A DNA stretch of 64,000 nt from VRUE01 sp963819755 (GTDB lineage Bacteria > Actinomycetota > Thermoleophilia > Solirubrobacterales > 70-9): contig CAWFXB010000002.1 in assembly GCA_963819755.1 (NCBI GenBank), positions 868,001 through 932,000 on the forward strand, in the 5' to 3' direction. A model generated the notes under the pieces. That model saw only the letters and a list, made by a program, of their open reading frames with translations, made no database searches and was not told the origin of the DNA. The translations under genes and the position numbers were made by a program. Numbering within the stretch: position 1 is the first letter of the stretch; each line of letters opens with the position of its first letter. This document shows, piece after piece, positions 1 to 9,547 of this stretch.

Positions 1-3000
1 TCGCTTCCACAGTTTCGCCGTTTTCACGGCGCACTTTGTGCAGCGGGCTCCAGGATTCGAGCATCTCGGTGCCGTCGGCGGAGTAGACAGAGTGGCTGTC
101 GAGTTCTTTGGAGCGGGCGACGGTGTCGGTGGCTTTCAGCGCCACCAGCCGGTTTTGGGCGCTCAGTTCGCGCACGACGTTGCCGTGGGCGTCAGTTTCA
201 GCGGTCGTGATCGAAGCTCCTTCCACGCCCGGCGGCGAGGGCGAGGCGGTGTTGACCTCACGCCCTTCGGGGTCCAGGTAGTGGATCGTGGCGTAGGAGT
301 ATTCGCTGCCGCTGTGGCCGGGCGGGAGGACCGCCGTGGCATAGACCGGATAGTCCGTCTGGCCCCATTTGGCGATCGTCGTCAGGCTCATGTCGTTCGG
401 CGCGCCCGAGCCGCTGAGGGGCACTCCGTAGGCAATCGTCGTCGTCGCTTTGGAGGGGCTTTTCAAGAGGCTGGCGCGGCTGACGCTCGTCAGCGGCGTC
501 GGGTAGCTCGCGCTGCCGTTGAGGTAGGCGAATTCCCAGGGTTCCGTGCCGGGCGGGGTCAGGGTCTTCAACCACCGCCCTTCATAGGTGTATTTCTCCT
601 TCAGGTTGGTACGCGGATCCCACTCTTCGGCCAGCTGGCCGGAGGAGTTGTAGGCGTAGCTGGCCACCACCTGGGCGCTGCCGGCGTTGCCCGAAGCGTT
701 GTAGTAGGTGATTGATTCGAGGCGGCCGGAGTTCTCGTTGTATTGGAAGTAGAGCGTGCGGCAGCCGGCCGTTTCGGGGGCATAGCTTCCTTGGCCTTTG
801 ACGTCTTTGCAGGTGACCTGAGACGGGGCGATGATCATTTTCAGCCGCCGCTCGCCGTTTGCGACGTCATAGACCATCCGTGCTTCGGTCGGCATTCCCT
901 GGAAGGAGATGCTGCTCGGCTGGTATTCGTTCGTCGTGCCGTTTTGAGTGAAGACCGTGTGCGTGCCGTTGGGGTCGGCGAGGACGAAGTGGCCTTCTGC
1001 TTTGGTCAGCGTGTATTCCTTTGCTTCTTCGGGCGAGATGTAGCTTTCGCCGGACTTGTCGAAGGAAAGACCGGCGCCTTCGTTGTCAAGCACTTCGACC
1101 CAATCGGCTGCCGGGATTTCGTATTCTTCAAGGCATTCTTCGCGGTCTTCTTTTTCGCCGGTTTCCGTTTCGATTTCTTCCTCTTCGTGTACGCAGCCGG
1201 AGTCGTACTTGGCCGGCACTGCGTCTTCGTGGCGGACCAGTGCCTTCTGCCAGGCTTCGGCTTCGTATTCGGCTTCCACCGGCGCCGAGGGAGACCACTT
1301 TTCACCCAGCGCTTTCGGCACGACTTCGCTGAATTCGGTACCCGCGTAGGTGCGGCTCGAGTTGTAGACGCGGGTGAATTCGAGGTTGGATTCATAGCCC
1401 GGCACCGGGATCGAGACGTCGGTGCGGCTCAGCGTCATCATGCCCGTGCGAAGGTCGACGTTGACCGGGCCGATCCCTTCGACGGCGTCGGTCGGGGCGT
1501 TCCATTCGTGGGCATAGACGGCGCTCACCGGCTCGCTTGCGCCGGCCGCTTGCGCGTCTCCGTCGAAGACCGCCCGCAGCTTGACGCCCGGCCCCGTCGA
1601 CCCCCAGCCGAGGGCGCTCGCCGCGGCCGTGAAGTTGAAGTAGACCGGTTCGGTGTGGCCCGGAATCGAGGTCACCGGCAGCGGCCAGCTCACGGGTTTG
1701 CCTTCGCCGTTGATCACGTAGGCGGCGGGAATAGTTTTGAAGTCAGTCCATTTGTCCAGCTTGAGCTGGAAGGTGACCCCCGTCGGCGTGCCTTCTTTGA
1801 CTTGGCCTGAGTTCATGCCGATCCATTCGGCCTCCAGCGGAAAGTAGTCGGTGCTGAGCCGGCCTTCTTCAGGAGAGGTGAGCTTGCTTCCAGGCGGCGC
1901 CGCTGGGTAAGGAGCAGGATTGAAGGTCCACGTCGCCGGGGTTGGATCGGTCTTATTTTCAGTGTCGGTGGCCACCACGGTGAAGGTGTGCCAGCCGGCG
2001 CCGAGCTGGGAGGGCAGCGCGTAGGAGCTCGTGCATGCCTGCAGAGCGGTGCTGTCGAGGCTGCACTTGAAAGTCGAGCCCGTTTGGTCAGAGGCGAAGG
2101 AGATCGAGGAGACTTCGCCGCTCGTGTAGGTGGGGTGCGGCGACGTGAGGGTCGTCTGGGGCGGTGGCGGGGCCGCTTTGCCGCTGCCGGCTTCATAGTG
2201 CGCGCCGATGCGGGTGCCGTTCAGCGCCGTGTTGTAGACGGCGGGCTCGTCGATCGTGCCTTTGTAGAGGTTCCCGCTGCCGTCTGAGGAACCGATGTAA
2301 AGGGCGTTTGAATTGGTGTTGACAGAGCCGGTCAGGGCGGCGCCGGCGACCAGGGTGCCGTTGACGTAGAGGCGCTCGGCGCTGCCGTCATAGGTGCCGA
2401 CCACGTGGTAGGTCTGCCCGGCGACGATCGCCCCTTCGGGGGCCTGCAGGCGCCTCTTTTCTTCGCCCTGGTTGATCCGCAGCTCGAGCCGCGGGCCGTT
2501 GAACTGAAGCGCGAAGGCTTCCGTTTTGTTGATGATCGTGGCGAAGCTGCCCGCGGAGGGCAGCGAGGTGGGCTTGATCCAGGCCTCGAGGGTGAGGGTG
2601 GTGGGAAATTGCAGCGAGGAGGAGTTGGGAACTTTGACGCTGTCGTTGGTGCCGTCGAAGCTGACCGCCTTGTTGGCGGTGTCGGTCGCCAGCAGGCTCG
2701 TCGCGCCCAGGGTCGGGCTGTTTTGGTAGGTGCCGGGGTTGTTGCTGCGTTCGTCGCTCGCCGTCGTCCCCGAAGTCTCGCCCAGGCGCCAGTAGCTGAC
2801 CGGGGCGTCGGCGAGGACGGCGGCGGGAGCGCTTGGTGGCGGGGCCGCTTTGCCGCTGCCGGCTTCATAGTGCGCGCCGATGCGGGTGCCGTTCAGCGCC
2901 GTGTTGTAGACGGCGGGCTCGTCGATCGTGCCTTTGTAGAGGTTCCCGCTGCCGTCTGAGGAACCGATGTAAAGGGCGTTTGAATTGGTGTTGACAGAGC

Positions 3001-3676
3001 CGGTCAGGGCGGCGCCGGCGACCAGGGTGCCGTTGACGTAGAGGCGCTCGGCGCTGCCGTCATAGGTGCCGACCACGTGGTAGGTCTGCCCGGCGACGAT
3101 CGCCCCTTCGGGGGCCTGCAGGCGCCTCTTTTCTTCGCCCTGGTTGATCCGCAGCTCGAGCCGCGGGCCGTTGAACTGAAGCGCGAAGGCTTCCGTTTTG
3201 TTGATGATCGTGGCGAAGCTGCCCGCGGAGGGCAGCGAGGTGGGCTTGATCCAGGCCTCGAGGGTGAGGGTGGTGGGAAATTGCAGCGAGGAGGAGTTGG
3301 GAACTTTGACGCTGTCGTTGGTGCCGTCGAAGCTGACCGCCTTGTTGGCGGTGTCGGTCGCCAGCAGGCTCGTCGCGCCCAGGGTCGGGCTGTTTTGGTA
3401 GGTGCCGTTGTTGTGTTCGCCGTTGTTGCCGCATTCGTCGTTGTCGATGTTGCAATCGTCGGCGGCGGTCGTGCCCGAGGTCTCGCCAAGGCGCCAATAG
3501 CTGACGGGGGCATCGGCATGCATGGCGGCGCTGTAGGTCTGCGCGTCGGCGGTGGAGACGCCGGCGGTCGAGATCCCGATCAAAGCCCCAAACAACACCA
3601 GCACCGCCAACCTCTGTCCTCTGAATGCCGGCAACCGCCGCATGCGTCTTCCCGCAACCCCTACCGTCGAACTCAA
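1..3676 (-). CDS. Secreted LamG-LamG-Rhs repeat protein, 5' part
   Basis: About 1,225 residues are visible and the frame is still open at base 1, so the C-terminus lies outside the window. I chose the TTG at 3676 because GGGGAGG sits 6 nt upstream; the ATG at 3643 is the alternative. After an N-terminal hydrophobic signal segment come two LamG/concanavalin-like domains (about residues 54-275 and 287-503, each opening with PVSYWRLGETSG). An Ig-like stretch (FKCSLDS, about 508-582) follows, then a DUF6531-like segment (GPVNVDLRTGMMTLSRTD, about 732-775), then Rhs/YD-type sequence (DPRTNLKEKYTYEG, about 1020). Rhs proteins form shells around C-terminal toxins or adhesins, but the tip is not visible, so toxin function is unproven. 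GAA and AAA codons are commoner than in the neighbours. Confidence 0.88.
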   Translation of the reverse strand, partial: MSSTVGVAGRRMRRLPAFRGQRLAVLVLFGALIGISTAGVSTADAQTYSAAMHADAPVSYWRLGETSGTTAADDCNIDNDECGNNGEHNNGTYQNSPTLGATSLLATDTANKAVSFDGTNDSVKVPNSSSLQFPTTLTLEAWIKPTSLPSAGSFATIINKTEAFALQFNGPRLELRINQGEEKRRLQAPEGAIVAGQTYHVVGTYDGSAERLYVNGTLVAGAALTGSVNTNSNALYIGSSDGSGNLYKGTIDEPAVYNTALNGTRIGAHYEAGSGKAAPPPSAPAAVLADAPVSYWRLGETSGTTASDERSNNPGTYQNSPTLGATSLLATDTANKAVSFDGTNDSVKVPNSSSLQFPTTLTLEAWIKPTSLPSAGSFATIINKTEAFALQFNGPRLELRINQGEEKRRLQAPEGAIVAGQTYHVVGTYDGSAERLYVNGTLVAGAALTGSVNTNSNALYIGSSDGSGNLYKGTIDEPAVYNTALNGTRIGAHYEAGSGKAAPPPPQTTLTSPHPTYTSGEVSSISFASDQTGSTFKCSLDSTALQACTSSYALPSQLGAGWHTFTVVATDTENKTDPTPATWTFNPAPYPAAPPGSKLTSPEEGRLSTDYFPLEAEWIGMNSGQVKEGTPTGVTFQLKLDKWTDFKTIPAAYVINGEGKPVSWPLPVTSIPGHTEPVYFNFTAAASALGWGSTGPGVKLRAVFDGDAQAAGASEPVSAVYAHEWNAPTDAVEGIGPVNVDLRTGMMTLSRTDVSIPVPGYESNLEFTRVYNSSRTYAGTEFSEVVPKALGEKWSPSAPVEAEYEAEAWQKALVRHEDAVPAKYDSGCVHEEEEIETETGEKEDREECLEEYEIPAADWVEVLDNEGAGLSFDKSGESYISPEEAKEYTLTKAEGHFVLADPNGTHTVFTQNGTTNEYQPSSISFQGMPTEARMVYDVANGERRLKMIIAPSQVTCKDVKGQGSYAPETAGCRTLYFQYNENSGRLESITYYNASGNAGSAQVVASYAYNSSGQLAEEWDPRTNLKEKYTYEGRWLKTLTPPGTEPWEFAYLNGSASYPTPLTSVSRASLLKSPSKATTTIAYGVPLSGSGAPNDMSLTTIAKWGQTDYPVYATAVLPPGHSGSEYSYATIHYLDPEGREVNTASPSPPGVEGASITTAETDAHGNVVRELSAQNRLVALKATDTVARSKELDSHSVYSADGTEMLESWSPLHKVRRENGETVEA
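2163..3407. repeat. 573-bp direct repeat encoding the duplicated LamG domain
   Basis: Bases 2163-2735 recur at 2835-3407 with an offset of 672 bp (224 codons) and no difference that I can see by eye. The repeat encodes the body of each LamG domain. The 100 bp or so between the copies, which encode the start of the second domain, differ in length and sequence from the equivalent part of the first. Identity at synonymous sites indicates a very recent duplication or gene conversion. Confidence 0.9.
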
Positions 3677-3964
3677 TGCATGCCTCCCCGGCTTTTGATA
3701 CCTATGAGATTGGATCTAGGAACTGCCGAGAACCTATTCCATTCAAAGGGGTGCTTGTCAAGAGCATCAAGTGAAGAAGATGCTGGTTGTCTGTGTAATG
3801 GACCGGAATTAACCGTAAGTTCATACATGGCACGAGTTCGTCGAGGTTGCGGACCCCGTCCATCTCTCTCTTCAGGGCGCTCTCGAGTACACGTATTAGT
3901 GACATAAGGCCGGTGGGGGGCCACGGTTTCGAAATCCGCGACTTTCGGACTATGGGCCGGGCGC
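3677..3964. other. Intergenic region with promoter of the Rhs gene and a degenerate tRNA-like scrap
   Basis: No coding sequence is convincing here. The part near 3690-3860 is clearly less GC-rich than its surroundings and probably holds the promoter of the minus-strand Rhs gene. Near 3918-3953, read on the minus strand, a segment containing CCGAAAGTCGCG followed by a CGAA core resembles the 3' half of a tRNA-Met. A related segment lies at 37238-37285. It cannot fold as an intact tRNA. Confidence 0.4.
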
Positions 3965-5038
3965 TTAGACCTTGATGGTTATGACGTCGCCGTCTTGGAC
4001 GACGTAGTCGCGGCCCTCGATGCGAAGCAGGCCTCGGTCGCGACCGGCGGAATAGCCGCCGCACTCGACCAGCGCCTCCCAGCCGATCACCTCGGCTTTG
4101 ATGAAGGCGTCCTGGATCTCGGTATGGATCGTCCCGGCCGCCTCCAGGGCGGTGGCGCCGCGCGGCAGCGGCCGCGCCACGGCTTCCTTGTCCTCGCCAG
4201 CGGTGAAGAAGGTGATCAGCTCGAGCAGGTCGTATGCGGCTCGGACCAGCCGCGCCAGGCCGGAGCCCTCGACGCCGTAGGACTCGCGCATCTCCTCCGC
4301 TTCGGCGGGGTCCAGCTCAGCCAGCTCGCCCTCGATCCGGGCGCTGACCGCGACCACGCCGGCGCCGACCTGGGCCGCATGCGCGGCGACCTCCGCGGGA
4401 GGCTCGGCATCGCCCTCGTCTACGTTGGCCACGTAGAGGATCGGCTTCGTGGTCAGGGCCTGCAGGTTGGCGGGACCGTGGGCGGCGGCGTCGGGGACCG
4501 GCACCGAGCGGGCCGGCCTGCCGGCGGCGAGCGCCTCGACCACCTGCTCCAGCCAGTCGCGCTCGGCGATTGCCTCGGCATCGCCCGACTTCGCCCCCTT
4601 TCGCACCCGGTCCAGGCGCCGCTCCGCCCCGTCGTAGTCGGAGAGGATCAGCTCGGTCTCGATCGTCTCGATGTCGGCCAGCGGGTCGACGCGGCCGTCG
4701 GGATGGGGGACGCCCGAATCGTCGTGACAGCGAACGACATGGCAGATCGCGTCGGTCTCGCGGATCGAGGCGAGGAACTGGTTGCCGAGCCCCTCCCCTT
4801 CGGAGGCGCCCTTGACCAGGCCGGCGATGTCATGGAAGGAGATCGTCGCCGGCACGAGCTCGGAGCTGCGCACGGTCTCGCCGATCTGCCCCAGGCGCTC
4901 GTCGGGCACCTGGGCGATCGCCACGTTGGGCTCGATCGTCGTGAACGGGTAGTCGCCCGTCTGGGCCCCGCCCTTGGTCAGGGCGTTGAAGAGCGTCGAC
5001 TTGCCCGCGTTGGGCAACCCGACGATTCCGACCTTCAC
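3965..5038 (-). CDS. ychF: Redox-regulated ATPase/GTPase YchF (OLA1 family)
   Basis: The 357-residue protein matches the usual YchF length of about 360. It begins VKVGIVGLPNAGKSTLFNAL with a P-loop GLPNAGKS, followed by DIAGLVKGAS as the G3 region. It ends with the family's TGS-like tail (RDYVVQDGDVITIKV). YchF proteins are cytosolic P-loop NTPases that bind ribosomes and prefer ATP. The GTG at 5038 is the start because it gives the canonical N-terminus and overlaps the stop of the upstream PAP2 gene by 4 nt (GTGA), which implies translational coupling. Confidence 0.93.
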   Translation of the reverse strand: MKVGIVGLPNAGKSTLFNALTKGGAQTGDYPFTTIEPNVAIAQVPDERLGQIGETVRSSELVPATISFHDIAGLVKGASEGEGLGNQFLASIRETDAICHVVRCHDDSGVPHPDGRVDPLADIETIETELILSDYDGAERRLDRVRKGAKSGDAEAIAERDWLEQVVEALAAGRPARSVPVPDAAAHGPANLQALTTKPILYVANVDEGDAEPPAEVAAHAAQVGAGVVAVSARIEGELAELDPAEAEEMRESYGVEGSGLARLVRAAYDLLELITFFTAGEDKEAVARPLPRGATALEAAGTIHTEIQDAFIKAEVIGWEALVECGGYSAGRDRGLLRIEGRDYVVQDGDVITIKV

Positions 5039-5529
5039 AGCGAGAGCGGAACGATCAGGCCGAGGGCGACGCCGAGAACGGCGCCGACCAGGACATCGGA
5101 CGGGTAGTGCATCCCTAGGTAGGGACGCCCCAGGGCCAGAGCGAACGCCAGAGCGAACGCCAGAGCCCCCCACGGCTCAACCCGAGTCATTGCCGTAGCG
5201 ACGGCAAACGAAGAGGTCGCGTGCGCCGAGGGAAAGCTCAGCGAGCTGGGCGCACCGCCCAGCGGCGGCAGTCCCTCCAAGACCGGTCGCGGGCGCTTGA
5301 CGATCAGCTTGACCACGTAGTTGAGCCCGATCGCGATCGGCCCCAGCGCGGCGCAGATCAACCAGGCTTCCCGATTCGAGCCATCGACGATCGCCAGCAC
5401 GACCCCGGCCGCAACCCATATCGCCCCGTTGTTACCGGCCTTCCCCAATGCCCTGGCGGCGCGCTCGACCGAGGGGGAATGCCCCCTGGTCCGCATCGCG
5501 CGCAGCAATCTGAGGTCGGCGGTCTCCAC
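5035..5529 (-). CDS. PAP2-family membrane phosphatase
   Basis: This 164-residue membrane protein has the three PAP2 signatures in order: KLIVKRPRP (motif 1), SFPSAHAT (motif 2, catalytic His) and YLGMHYPSDV (motif 3, His nucleophile). Hydrophobic segments surround them. Family members dephosphorylate lipid phosphates such as phosphatidic acid or undecaprenyl pyrophosphate at the membrane. The substrate cannot be decided here. It precedes ychF with a 4-nt overlap and is divergent from the BtrH-like gene 26 bp away. A short direct repeat encodes AFALAFALAL. Confidence 0.87.
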   Translation of the reverse strand: METADLRLLRAMRTRGHSPSVERAARALGKAGNNGAIWVAAGVVLAIVDGSNREAWLICAALGPIAIGLNYVVKLIVKRPRPVLEGLPPLGGAPSSLSFPSAHATSSFAVATAMTRVEPWGALAFALAFALALGRPYLGMHYPSDVLVGAVLGVALGLIVPLSL

Positions 5530-5555
5530 TGGCGGAGCAGGATAATCCGCTTGCC

Positions 5556-6527
5556 ATGCCTTTCGTCCCCGGCTACACGCACACGCCCGGCCATCACTGC
5601 GGCTCGACCGCCCTGCGCAACCTCCTCGCCTTCCACGGCGTGGAGATCAGCGAGGAGATGGCGTTCGGCCTCGGCGCCGGCGCCTGCTTCTACTACGTGA
5701 CGATCGAGGACGCCTCGCCGACCCGCTGGTTCAATGGCCGCACCGCCCGGCTCGAGGAGAACTTCGACGAGCTGACCGGGGCAGCGGCGTTGGAGCTGCG
5801 CACCTTCGATCAGGGTGACGGCGGGGCCTGGACCGCCGCCCGCGCCGAGGTCGACGCCGGCAGGCCGGTGCTGCTCCTCACCGACCTCTACTACCTCGAC
5901 CACTACGGCAACTCGGCCCACTTCCCGGGCCACGCCGTCGTCCTCGCCGGCTACGACGACGATCTGGCCCACCTTTCCGACACCGGCTTCGAGCAGTTGC
6001 AGACGACCCGGCTGGAGAACCTCGACAAGGCGCGCTACAGCCAACACCCCGCCTACCCGCTCTCCGGCCACATGTTCACGGTCGCGGGCGAGATCTCGCC
6101 CGACCGGCTGCGCGAGGCGATCCCGGCGGCGATCGAGCGCGCCGCGCGGGCGATGGTCGAGCCCGAGTTCCGCGGCTTCTCCGGCCTCGACGCGGTGCGC
6201 CGCCTCGCCGAGGAGGCAGGGTCCTGGCCGGAGGTAGCCGAGGACTGGCAGTGGTGCGCCCGCTTCGGCTACCAGGTGATCGAGCGGCGCGGCACCGGCG
6301 GCGGCGCCTTCAGGCTGATGTACTCGCGCTTCCTCGAGGAGGCGGGCCGCCCCGAGGCCCCGCTCGCCGCGGACGCCGCTGCCGCCTGGACCGACCTGGC
6401 AAATGCCTTCCACGCCGCGAGCGAGGACGACGAGCCCGAGGCGGTTCTCTGGCGTCAGATCGACGTAACGGCCAAACGCGTAGCCACGGCGGAGGAGCGC
6501 CTCTGGGGCTCTTTGGCCAATCCGTAG
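5556..6527 (+). CDS. BtrH-like N-terminal nucleophile domain protein
   Basis: The 323-residue protein opens with PGHHCGSTALRNLL. Cys15 sits in the position of the nucleophile of the BtrH N-terminal domain, a papain-like acyltransferase domain first described in butirosin biosynthesis. A DUF4872-like region follows, with FPGHAVVLAGYDDD supplying a candidate catalytic His. The usual partners of butirosin synthesis are absent, so the acyl donor and acceptor are unknown. The gene stands alone, divergent from the PAP2 gene, with about 100 bp separating it from the next gene. Confidence 0.75.
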   Translation: MPFVPGYTHTPGHHCGSTALRNLLAFHGVEISEEMAFGLGAGACFYYVTIEDASPTRWFNGRTARLEENFDELTGAAALELRTFDQGDGGAWTAARAEVDAGRPVLLLTDLYYLDHYGNSAHFPGHAVVLAGYDDDLAHLSDTGFEQLQTTRLENLDKARYSQHPAYPLSGHMFTVAGEISPDRLREAIPAAIERAARAMVEPEFRGFSGLDAVRRLAEEAGSWPEVAEDWQWCARFGYQVIERRGTGGGAFRLMYSRFLEEAGRPEAPLAADAAAAWTDLANAFHAASEDDEPEAVLWRQIDVTAKRVATAEERLWGSLANP

Positions 6528-6628
6528 TTATCCCCGATGGAGCCCGGGTATGCCGTGGTGTACCGTTTTAAACTACGGGAGGCGGGTAGTTCAGTTTTTG
6601 AAAAACCCGTCGTGGAGGAGATTCTTAT

Positions 6629-9478
6629 ATGAGAAGTGCGCGAGGCCCAATCGGGCTGTTGGTCTTTATGGCCGCATTCCTTGTTCTCGCATTTGGCGCA
6701 TCCAGCGCCCAGGCCGCATTCGGCATCGCGAACTGGGAAGCGCTGACTTGCAAAGAAGACACGGAAACGCCGGCGAACTTTGGGGAAAAAGTGATCGGAT
6801 TCCCTCCCCCGGTATCGCCGCTGCAGTGCAACAAAGAACCACCCTCCGAATTGAAATGGTTCAAACAGGCGGCGGGTCACCCTCCATTCGCGATCACCGA
6901 CTTCATGCTGAACACCTCCTCGACGGCTCCATTTGTCAACTTCCCTGAAGGCTTCGTCAAAGACATCGTCGTCGACACGCCCGAAGGCCTCAGCGTCAAC
7001 CCCGAGGCCACCGCCGCCAAGTGCACGGTGGAAGAACTGAAAGCGAACCCGCCGACGTGCTCACCGCTCTCGCTCGTCGGTTCCGCATATCTGACCGTGG
7101 CGGGACAGGGGCCACCATGTACGTCTCCCCCACTGCCGGTCGAAGCCTGCCCGGTGGCGCGAGCCAAACTGCCGGTCTACAACCTCGTGCCCTTCGAAGG
7201 CGTCCCTTCGATGGTCGGCTTCCCGACCAGCGCACCCGGTGAACCGACCATCATCGTCGGTTCGCTGAGCCCGGTGGATCAGCACGTAACCTTCACGATA
7301 AGCAACATCCATCCACCCGACGGAACCGCGGAACACCCGCCGATCATCGGCTCCCGCCTTGTCTTCGAAGGCAACAAAGGGGCGCCATTCGGAAATGGGA
7401 CCTATCTGACCAACCCCAGCGTCTGCGGCGCTCCGCAGACGGCGGAACTCCACGTCGACCAGCAGACCGAACCCGGCAAATTCGTCACCAAAAGCTTCAC
7501 CACGCCGTTCGCCGGTGAAGGCTGCGACAAAGTCCCCTTCGAACCGACGATCGAAACGACCGTGAACAGCTCGACCGACTCGCCCGATCCGTCGACGATC
7601 AGCATCGAAATCCCCTTCGACCCCTCCGAACCGATCGCCAACTCCTATCTCAAAGTGGCGAAAGTGAAGCTGCCCGAAGGGATGGGGCTCAACCCCTCCG
7701 TCGCCAACGGACTGGAGACCTGCACCAACAATCAGTTCGCCTACCACACCAACGACCCGATCCAGTGCCCGGCGGCATCGGAGATCGGCACGGTCGACGT
7801 GGAAACGCCGTCGCTGCCGCCAGGCTCGCTGCACGGCAAGGTCTACGCGGCCCAGCCGGAAAGCAACGACCCCACCACCGGCAAGCAGTTCCGGGTCTTC
7901 CTGACGGTCGAGTCCGAACGCTACGGCGTCAACGTCCGGCTGAAAGGACAGATCTTCCCGAACCTGCAGACCGGCCAGCTGACCGCGGTCGTGGAAGAAA
8001 ACCCGCAGGCGACGTTCAGCTCATTCCAGATTCACATCACCGGTGGGCCAAGAGGCGCACTGACGACGCCGGACACCTGCGGGCCACATAAAACCACGAC
8101 GGCGCTGACTCCGTGGTCGGGCAACGCCGACGCGACTCCGAGCGGCGAATTCACGCTCGACAACAAAGCCGGCGGCGGGCCCTGTCCGAAAACGCTCGGC
8201 GAACGGCCGTTCAGCCCGACCTACAACGCCGGCACGCAGGCGACCAAGGCGGGTGCGTTCAGCCCGTTCGACCTGCACGTCACCCGGCCGGACGGCGCCC
8301 AGGAGATCCGCAAGATCGAAGCGACGCTGCCTCCGGGCATGGTCGCCAAGCTGAAGGGCACCGAATACTGCCCGCAGGCGAGCATCGACGCAGCCGGGAG
8401 CCAATCTGGAGCAAATGAGATTGCCCACCCGAGCTGTCCGAGCAACAGCCAGATCGGCAAAGTCGACATCGGCGTCGGCTCGGGCACGCCGTTCCACACG
8501 CCGGGCACCGCCTACCTGGCGGGTCCATACAAAGGCGCCCCGATCAGCATGGTGTTCGTGGTCCCGGCCGTCGCCGGTCCCTACGACCTCGGGACCGACG
8601 TCGTTCGGGCCGCCGCGTTCGTCGATCCGGAAACGGCCGAAGTCCACGCCGTCTCCGACCCGATTCCGTACATATTCGGAGGTGTGAAGCTCGACATCCG
8701 GTCGATCGACATCTCGGTCAACCGCCCGAACTTCACCGTCAACCCGACGACCTGCCGCGAACCGTTCTCGGTCCGCTCGTCGATCTTCGGCGGCGGTAGC
8801 GATCCGGCCAACCCCGGCGCCTGGTTCGAATCGAAGCAGTCGAGCGAATTCCGGGCAACCGAATGCAAGGCGCTGCAGTTCAAGCCGAAGTTCTTCCCGA
8901 AGATCCTCGGCGGCAAGAACGCGACCAAGCGAGCGGCCAACCCGAAGTTCCAGGCAACTCTCGAAGCCCGCGGCGGGGACGCCAACCTGCGGCGAGCAGC
9001 GTTCATCCTGCCGCGGGCGACGATCCTCGATCAGAGTCACATCAAGACGATCTGCACGAGGGTCCAGCTGGCCGCCAACGAATGTCCGAAGAACTCCATC
9101 TACGGACACGCCAAGGCGACCTCGCCGCTGCTTGACGGGGAACTCAAGGGACCGGTCTACCTGACCTCGTCCAGCAACACGCTGCCCGACCTGCTGGTCA
9201 ATCTGCGCGGCCAAGTGCCGATCCAGCTGCGCGGTGTGATCAGCTCCGAGCACGGCCGCCTCAAGACCGTGTTCAACAACACCCCCGACGTGGCGGTGAG
9301 CAAGTTCGTCCTCACGATGAAGGGCGGCGACAAGGGGCTGTTGGTCAACTCCCGGAACCTCTGCTCGGGACAGACCAACGGCTTCCTCAACCTGAAAGCG
9401 CAGAACAGCCGACAGCTCAAGAGGAACAACCTGCGGCTCAACATCCCCGCCTGCGGCGGGGGCAAGCAGAAGCACTGA
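6629..9478 (+). CDS. Large secreted repeat protein (paralogue of the 37568-40873 gene)
   Basis: The 949-residue protein starts with a clear signal peptide (LLVFMAAFLVLAFGASSAQA) and is otherwise hydrophilic and beta-rich. GGAGG lies 8-11 nt before the ATG. The C-terminal third contains a block starting CTRVQLAANECPKNSIYGHA and ending LLVNSRNLC that is clearly homologous to the end of the secreted protein at 37568-40873. Cysteines are spaced regularly, suggesting disulphide-stabilised domains. No enzymatic motif is visible. Such proteins are recurrent in Thermoleophilia genomes, but I know of no assigned function; a role in the cell surface or matrix is inference. Confidence 0.85.
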   Translation: MRSARGPIGLLVFMAAFLVLAFGASSAQAAFGIANWEALTCKEDTETPANFGEKVIGFPPPVSPLQCNKEPPSELKWFKQAAGHPPFAITDFMLNTSSTAPFVNFPEGFVKDIVVDTPEGLSVNPEATAAKCTVEELKANPPTCSPLSLVGSAYLTVAGQGPPCTSPPLPVEACPVARAKLPVYNLVPFEGVPSMVGFPTSAPGEPTIIVGSLSPVDQHVTFTISNIHPPDGTAEHPPIIGSRLVFEGNKGAPFGNGTYLTNPSVCGAPQTAELHVDQQTEPGKFVTKSFTTPFAGEGCDKVPFEPTIETTVNSSTDSPDPSTISIEIPFDPSEPIANSYLKVAKVKLPEGMGLNPSVANGLETCTNNQFAYHTNDPIQCPAASEIGTVDVETPSLPPGSLHGKVYAAQPESNDPTTGKQFRVFLTVESERYGVNVRLKGQIFPNLQTGQLTAVVEENPQATFSSFQIHITGGPRGALTTPDTCGPHKTTTALTPWSGNADATPSGEFTLDNKAGGGPCPKTLGERPFSPTYNAGTQATKAGAFSPFDLHVTRPDGAQEIRKIEATLPPGMVAKLKGTEYCPQASIDAAGSQSGANEIAHPSCPSNSQIGKVDIGVGSGTPFHTPGTAYLAGPYKGAPISMVFVVPAVAGPYDLGTDVVRAAAFVDPETAEVHAVSDPIPYIFGGVKLDIRSIDISVNRPNFTVNPTTCREPFSVRSSIFGGGSDPANPGAWFESKQSSEFRATECKALQFKPKFFPKILGGKNATKRAANPKFQATLEARGGDANLRRAAFILPRATILDQSHIKTICTRVQLAANECPKNSIYGHAKATSPLLDGELKGPVYLTSSSNTLPDLLVNLRGQVPIQLRGVISSEHGRLKTVFNNTPDVAVSKFVLTMKGGDKGLLVNSRNLCSGQTNGFLNLKAQNSRQLKRNNLRLNIPACGGGKQKH

Positions 9479-9483
9479 CGGCC

Positions 9484-9519
9484 TGGTACCGGGGCGGCCC
9501 TCCCACCGTCCCGGTACTG
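9484..9519 (+). terminator. Hairpin downstream of the large secreted protein gene
   Basis: GTACCGGG at 9486-9493 pairs perfectly with CCCGGTAC at 9510-9517, directly after the stop codon. There is no T-tract, so factor-independent termination is uncertain. It lies between convergent genes and could serve both. Confidence 0.5.
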
Positions 9520-9547
9520 CCGCTCTTCGCTATCTGACGCCCGGGCG

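Noticed and set aside
743..1810. Long plus-strand open frame opposite the Rhs gene
   Set aside because: It has no recognisable protein features and is the antisense shadow of a clearly coding GC-rich frame.
5131..5170. Short direct repeat CAGAGCGAACGC
   Set aside because: It encodes the AFALAFAL membrane segment of the PAP2 protein and is a minor codon-level repeat.
6565..6600. GGCGGGTAGTTCAG resembling a tRNA 5' end
   Set aside because: No D-stem partner, anticodon arm or T-arm follows; it is the leader of the secreted protein gene.
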